NCBI RefSeq assembly: GCF_029193575.1
Contig: NZ_JARGCS010000056.1
Location: forward strand, 248,001 to 312,000
DNA length: 64,000 bases
From: Pseudomonas entomophila
Lineage (GTDB): Bacteria; Pseudomonadota; Gammaproteobacteria; Pseudomonadales; Pseudomonadaceae
Direction: 5' to 3'
Part shown: positions 61,022 to 64,000 of the stretch, piece after piece
Layout: every line of letters starts with the position of its first letter
Numbering within the stretch: position 1 is the stretch's first letter
Notes under the pieces: model-generated
Told to the model about the DNA's origin: nothing
Seen by the model: the letters and a program-made list of their open reading frames with translations, nothing else
Database searches by the model: none
Made by a program: the position numbers and the translations under genes

Positions 61022-64000
61022 ATGACCCTTTCCAGCGCAAACACCCTCGACGATACCCGCATCCATTACGCGACGATCGAACGCCATACACCCCATTGGC
61101 TCAAGACGGCTTCGGCCGCCACGCTGCAAGCAGCGCGCGACGCCCAGGGCCGTGCGCCCGCCTGGTTCGAGAAGGCTTGCCTGGCGCACCCCTCGGTGGC
61201 CAGCGCCCTGGCCGAGGCGCATGCCGAGCACCGCGCGAACGAAGCCCGCGTCAGGGCACTGTTCGAGCCCCTGCCCGACCTGGAGACGTTCGCTACCCGG
61301 CAACTCAGTGCAGGCATCAAGGCGCGCTTCGGGCTGGAGCTGGACGTCGCCAACACCTACCTGGTCGACGCCAGGCTGATCGACACGCAACGGACCCCCG
61401 ATGCTCGACACGCCGTCGACCAGGCGACCCGCTCGCTGCTGCACTGCGCCTTGCACAACTTCGATGCCGACTCGGCCACAGCGGGCGGCATGGATGCGCC
61501 GCAAGCGCCACTGAAGAAGTCGGTGGTGCTCGATCACCGGCGCTTCATGGGCAGCGTGCCGTTGCCCAACACCCTGGATATCTCCCCTGACGCCTTCGCC
61601 GGGCTGTGTCGCAGCCTGGACATCGGCGGCACGTACCATGCCTTGCTGCATGCCATCTACTTCCCCCGCACCGAACCCGACCAAGAGCCCCATGCGGTGG
61701 ACGAAGCGGTGTACGCAACGCTCGCCCGGGCCGAGGCGTCGGCCTTCCGGCAAAGCCTGCACCTGGCCCTCCTCAAGGGCGACATCGGCCAGGCCCTGTA
61801 CGAGGCCGCGCTTGCCACCTCGCTCGACGCGCCCCTCGGCTCGTCCGATGACGCCATTGGCTTCAGCACCCTGAGTTTGTGGGGCGCCGAGCTCTTCGGC
61901 CTCACGCTGCTGCACCTGCCGGCAGGCCAGGTCGCCCTGTACAAACCTGACGACGGCGAAACCCCACTGAAGGAATATCCATCGTTCGACGCGCTGAAAC
62001 AGGCGCTGCGCGACACGCTGCTGGCCAACCGCGCCTACCTGGACAACTGCCTGGCGGAACGGGACAAAGCGGTGGTGCTAACCAAACTGGAAGACCGCCT
62101 GGCACCCTTCGCCTGGAGCAGCCGCGGCCTGTGGGAGCGAGTACCGGCCCCTTCGGCCAGCCTGGAGCCCATCCCACATGCCTTCAAAGATTCGCTGCTC
62201 GGGGGCCTGGTGATGCGCAAGGTCGACCGCCACGAGCGGGATGCGCTGTTCCACGCCGTGCCGACCCAGGTGGTCGACCGCCGCTCGGCTGCGCAACACC
62301 GCGCCGACGTCGCCGCCAAGGTGCTGACCGCGCTGAACATCGCCGGCTTCTTCGTGCCCGGACTGGGTGAGGCGATGCTCGCGGTGTGTATCGCACAGCT
62401 GGGCTACGAGGTCTACGAAGGTATCGAGAGCTGGGCCGAAGACGACAAGGCGCAAGCCCACCGCTACCTGATGGACGTGGTGGAGAACATCGCCACCCTG
62501 ACGGCCTGGGCGGCGGCGGGCTATGTACTGAAGGCCGGTGTGGGCGCGGTTCTGGAAGGCAACCCGCAGGCGCCGGTGCGTGAAATCCCGACGGTCGAAA
62601 CGCCCTCCTTCATCGAAGCACTCGAAGAGGTCGAACTGCCCGATGGCCAACGGCGGTTGTGGCAGCCCGACCTCGCCGGGTTCGCCCACGATACGCCCCT
62701 GCCCGCCGACCTGGTGCCGGACGCCACGGGCGTCTATACCCACGAAGGCAAGCGCTGGCTGGTGCTGGACGACAAGGTCTATGCCATCAAGCACGATCCG
62801 GCCGCTGATCGGTACCGGCTGGCGCATCCGACCAAGCCACTGAGCTACGAGCCGCCGCTACGACACAATGGCGCCGGCGCCTGGCTGCACCCGCTCGACC
62901 GCCCCCTGACCTGGCAGGGCGCAGCGCTGTTCCGGCGCCTTGGCCCCCTCGGCGCGGCGCTCGACGAAGTCACCGCGCGGCGCCTCCTGCAGGTCAGCGG
63001 GGTCGATGAAGCGGTGCTGCGCCGCGCGCTGAGCGAAAACCAGCGCATGCCGGCGATCCTGGAAGACACACTGCAGCGTTTCAGGCTGGACCAGGAAGTC
63101 GCCCAAGCGTTGCCGCAAGCGCCGGCTGTGGCGCGACAGCTTGAATTCGACCAACGCTACCGGCCACTCAGCGCAGGCCAGGCAAGCGATGCCGGGGTGC
63201 TCCAGCGGGTATACCCGCAGATGCCCGCGTCCATCACCGATGAGCTGCTGCGCAATGCCACGCCCGACGAGTTGCAGGCACTGACCGCCGGCAAGGTCCC
63301 GCGCCGCCTGGCCGAGGAGAGCCGCGCCTACCAGCAGCAGGTGCGCCTGACCCGGGCCTTCGAGGGCTTGTACCTGGACGCGGTGCGCAACACCGACACC
63401 GACCGGCTGGTGCTGAACACCCTCGAACAGCTGGAGGGCTGGCCCGCCGATACCGTGATCGAACTGCAACAGCGCATCCACTCGCCGGGTGAGACCTACA
63501 GGTGCGGCCCGGCACAGGCCCCGGCAGACGCGACCCTGATCAGTTCAGCAGCCGGCTATCGGGTGTTGGGCGACGATGCGCAAGCCCCGCTGACGCTCCA
63601 CGACAGCCTCTACGCCGCGTTGGCCGAGGTGCTCCCCGCGCCGGTGCGCGCGACGCTCGGCGACAGCGATGCCGCCCTGGCGCTCAGGCGCCGGGTCCAG
63701 CAAGCAGCACCCTGCTCACGCGCGACGTTGCGAAGCCTGCTGCAGATGCAACCGGTGCGCCCCGGCTATCGCTCGCCGATGCGCCTGGCCGACGGTCGCC
63801 TGGGCTACCCGCTAGGGGGCGCGGGCGCAACGGGGAGTAACTTCACCCGCCACGCCCTGCTGCGCATGATCAGGACACTCGACCTGCCCGGCCACACCGC
63901 GCGCTCCGCCGAGCAGATCTTGACCGGCCTGGAGAACAGCGGCATGAACCGCGCCGATATCCAGGGCCGGCTACAGCAGTTGCTGGAGCAGCGCGATACC
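61022..64000 (+). CDS. Very large dermonecrotic-toxin/DUF6543-type protein, N-terminal part (cut by the window edge)
   Basis: An open frame of 993 codons with no stop, running off the end of the window. It starts MTLSSANTLDDTRIHYATIE; the first 70 residues (HWLKTASAATLQAARDAQGR, PAWFEKACLAHPSVASALAE) resemble the opening of DUF6543/dermonecrotic-toxin-domain proteins of pseudomonads, whose later parts often carry leucine-rich repeats and a NEL-type E3 ligase or other effector domain. ALFEPLPDLETFATRQLSAG and FGLELDVANTYLVDARLIDT follow that pattern. Around residues 430-455 and 490-507 there are two hydrophobic segments (IAGFFVPGLGEAMLAVCIAQ, ATLTAWAAAGYVLKAGVG). The end of the protein, and thus any catalytic or LRR part, is outside. 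No signal peptide. CAGGG precedes the ATG. Family is likely, function inferred. Confidence 0.75.
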   Translation, partial: MTLSSANTLDDTRIHYATIERHTPHWLKTASAATLQAARDAQGRAPAWFEKACLAHPSVASALAEAHAEHRANEARVRALFEPLPDLETFATRQLSAGIKARFGLELDVANTYLVDARLIDTQRTPDARHAVDQATRSLLHCALHNFDADSATAGGMDAPQAPLKKSVVLDHRRFMGSVPLPNTLDISPDAFAGLCRSLDIGGTYHALLHAIYFPRTEPDQEPHAVDEAVYATLARAEASAFRQSLHLALLKGDIGQALYEAALATSLDAPLGSSDDAIGFSTLSLWGAELFGLTLLHLPAGQVALYKPDDGETPLKEYPSFDALKQALRDTLLANRAYLDNCLAERDKAVVLTKLEDRLAPFAWSSRGLWERVPAPSASLEPIPHAFKDSLLGGLVMRKVDRHERDALFHAVPTQVVDRRSAAQHRADVAAKVLTALNIAGFFVPGLGEAMLAVCIAQLGYEVYEGIESWAEDDKAQAHRYLMDVVENIATLTAWAAAGYVLKAGVGAVLEGNPQAPVREIPTVETPSFIEALEEVELPDGQRRLWQPDLAGFAHDTPLPADLVPDATGVYTHEGKRWLVLDDKVYAIKHDPAADRYRLAHPTKPLSYEPPLRHNGAGAWLHPLDRPLTWQGAALFRRLGPLGAALDEVTARRLLQVSGVDEAVLRRALSENQRMPAILEDTLQRFRLDQEVAQALPQAPAVARQLEFDQRYRPLSAGQASDAGVLQRVYPQMPASITDELLRNATPDELQALTAGKVPRRLAEESRAYQQQVRLTRAFEGLYLDAVRNTDTDRLVLNTLEQLEGWPADTVIELQQRIHSPGETYRCGPAQAPADATLISSAAGYRVLGDDAQAPLTLHDSLYAALAEVLPAPVRATLGDSDAALALRRRVQQAAPCSRATLRSLLQMQPVRPGYRSPMRLADGRLGYPLGGAGATGSNFTRHALLRMIRTLDLPGHTARSAEQILTGLENSGMNRADIQGRLQQLLEQRDT

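Overview
The window is a GC-rich, gene-dense stretch of chromosome from a Pseudomonas of the putida group. The evidence is gene order (ahcY-metF, the pil/chp array, gshB-tonB-yqgE-ruvX-pyrR-pyrB-pyrC', hslVU, phaC1ZC2D/phaFI, ubiEJB, hisIE, tatABC, opgGH), a medium-chain-length PHA locus with two class II synthases, and many REP elements of the type ATCGCGGGGCAAGCCCGCTC. It holds 56 protein genes, the last cut by the window edge. No rRNA, tRNA, CRISPR array, insertion sequence or prophage was seen.

Layout. 1-2.9 kb: an EamA permease, a CPA1 Na+/H+ antiporter and a hotdog thioesterase. 2.9-5.6 kb: the methyl cycle, ahcY behind an S-adenosylhomocysteine riboswitch, then metF. 5.6-16.3 kb: a GT-like unknown, a periplasmic solute-binding protein, rhlE, yceI with cytochrome b561, a flavin amine oxidase with an odd tail, bioA, rsmE and a haemolysin III homologue. 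16.3-25.6 kb: a compact Chp chemosensory operon (pilG-pilH-pilI-pilJ-chpA-chpC, minus strand) without adaptation enzymes. 25.8-34.4 kb: gshB, tonB, yqgE-ruvX-pyrR-pyrB-pyrC', hslVU and a DUF971 gene. 34.4-41.6 kb: the PHA locus, phaC1-phaZ-phaC2-phaD converging on phaI-phaF. 41.7-47.8 kb: ubiEJB, hisIE, tatABC and a second RsmE-family gene. 47.8-51.9 kb: two tandem chemoreceptors. 52-54.7 kb: a polar amino-acid ABC importer. 54.8-60.9 kb: opgGH (osmoregulated periplasmic glucans), dtd and pip. 61.0-64.0 kb: the first 993 residues of a very large protein of the pseudomonad dermonecrotic-toxin/DUF6543 type.

How the genes work together. AhcY removes S-adenosylhomocysteine and MetF supplies methyl-THF for methionine; the riboswitch links ahcY expression to its substrate. 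The PHA locus combines polymerases, a depolymerase, the regulator PhaD and granule phasins, with a sigma-54-like promoter, a Crc/Hfq-type CA motif at the phaC1 start and an octamer shared by both pha promoters. The ubi genes make ubiquinone and the tat genes export folded proteins. Most translation starts are supported by Shine-Dalgarno sequences; several differ from the longest open frame and are noted per gene.

Two repeat families punctuate the gaps. REP elements, mostly as inverted pairs, sit in at least eleven intergenic regions, usually at 3' ends or between convergent genes. A second family, heptad arrays of CTTGNAG, sits in five gaps and mostly has inverted arms. Function calls rest on motif reading without database searches; symbols are given only where motifs and context agree.
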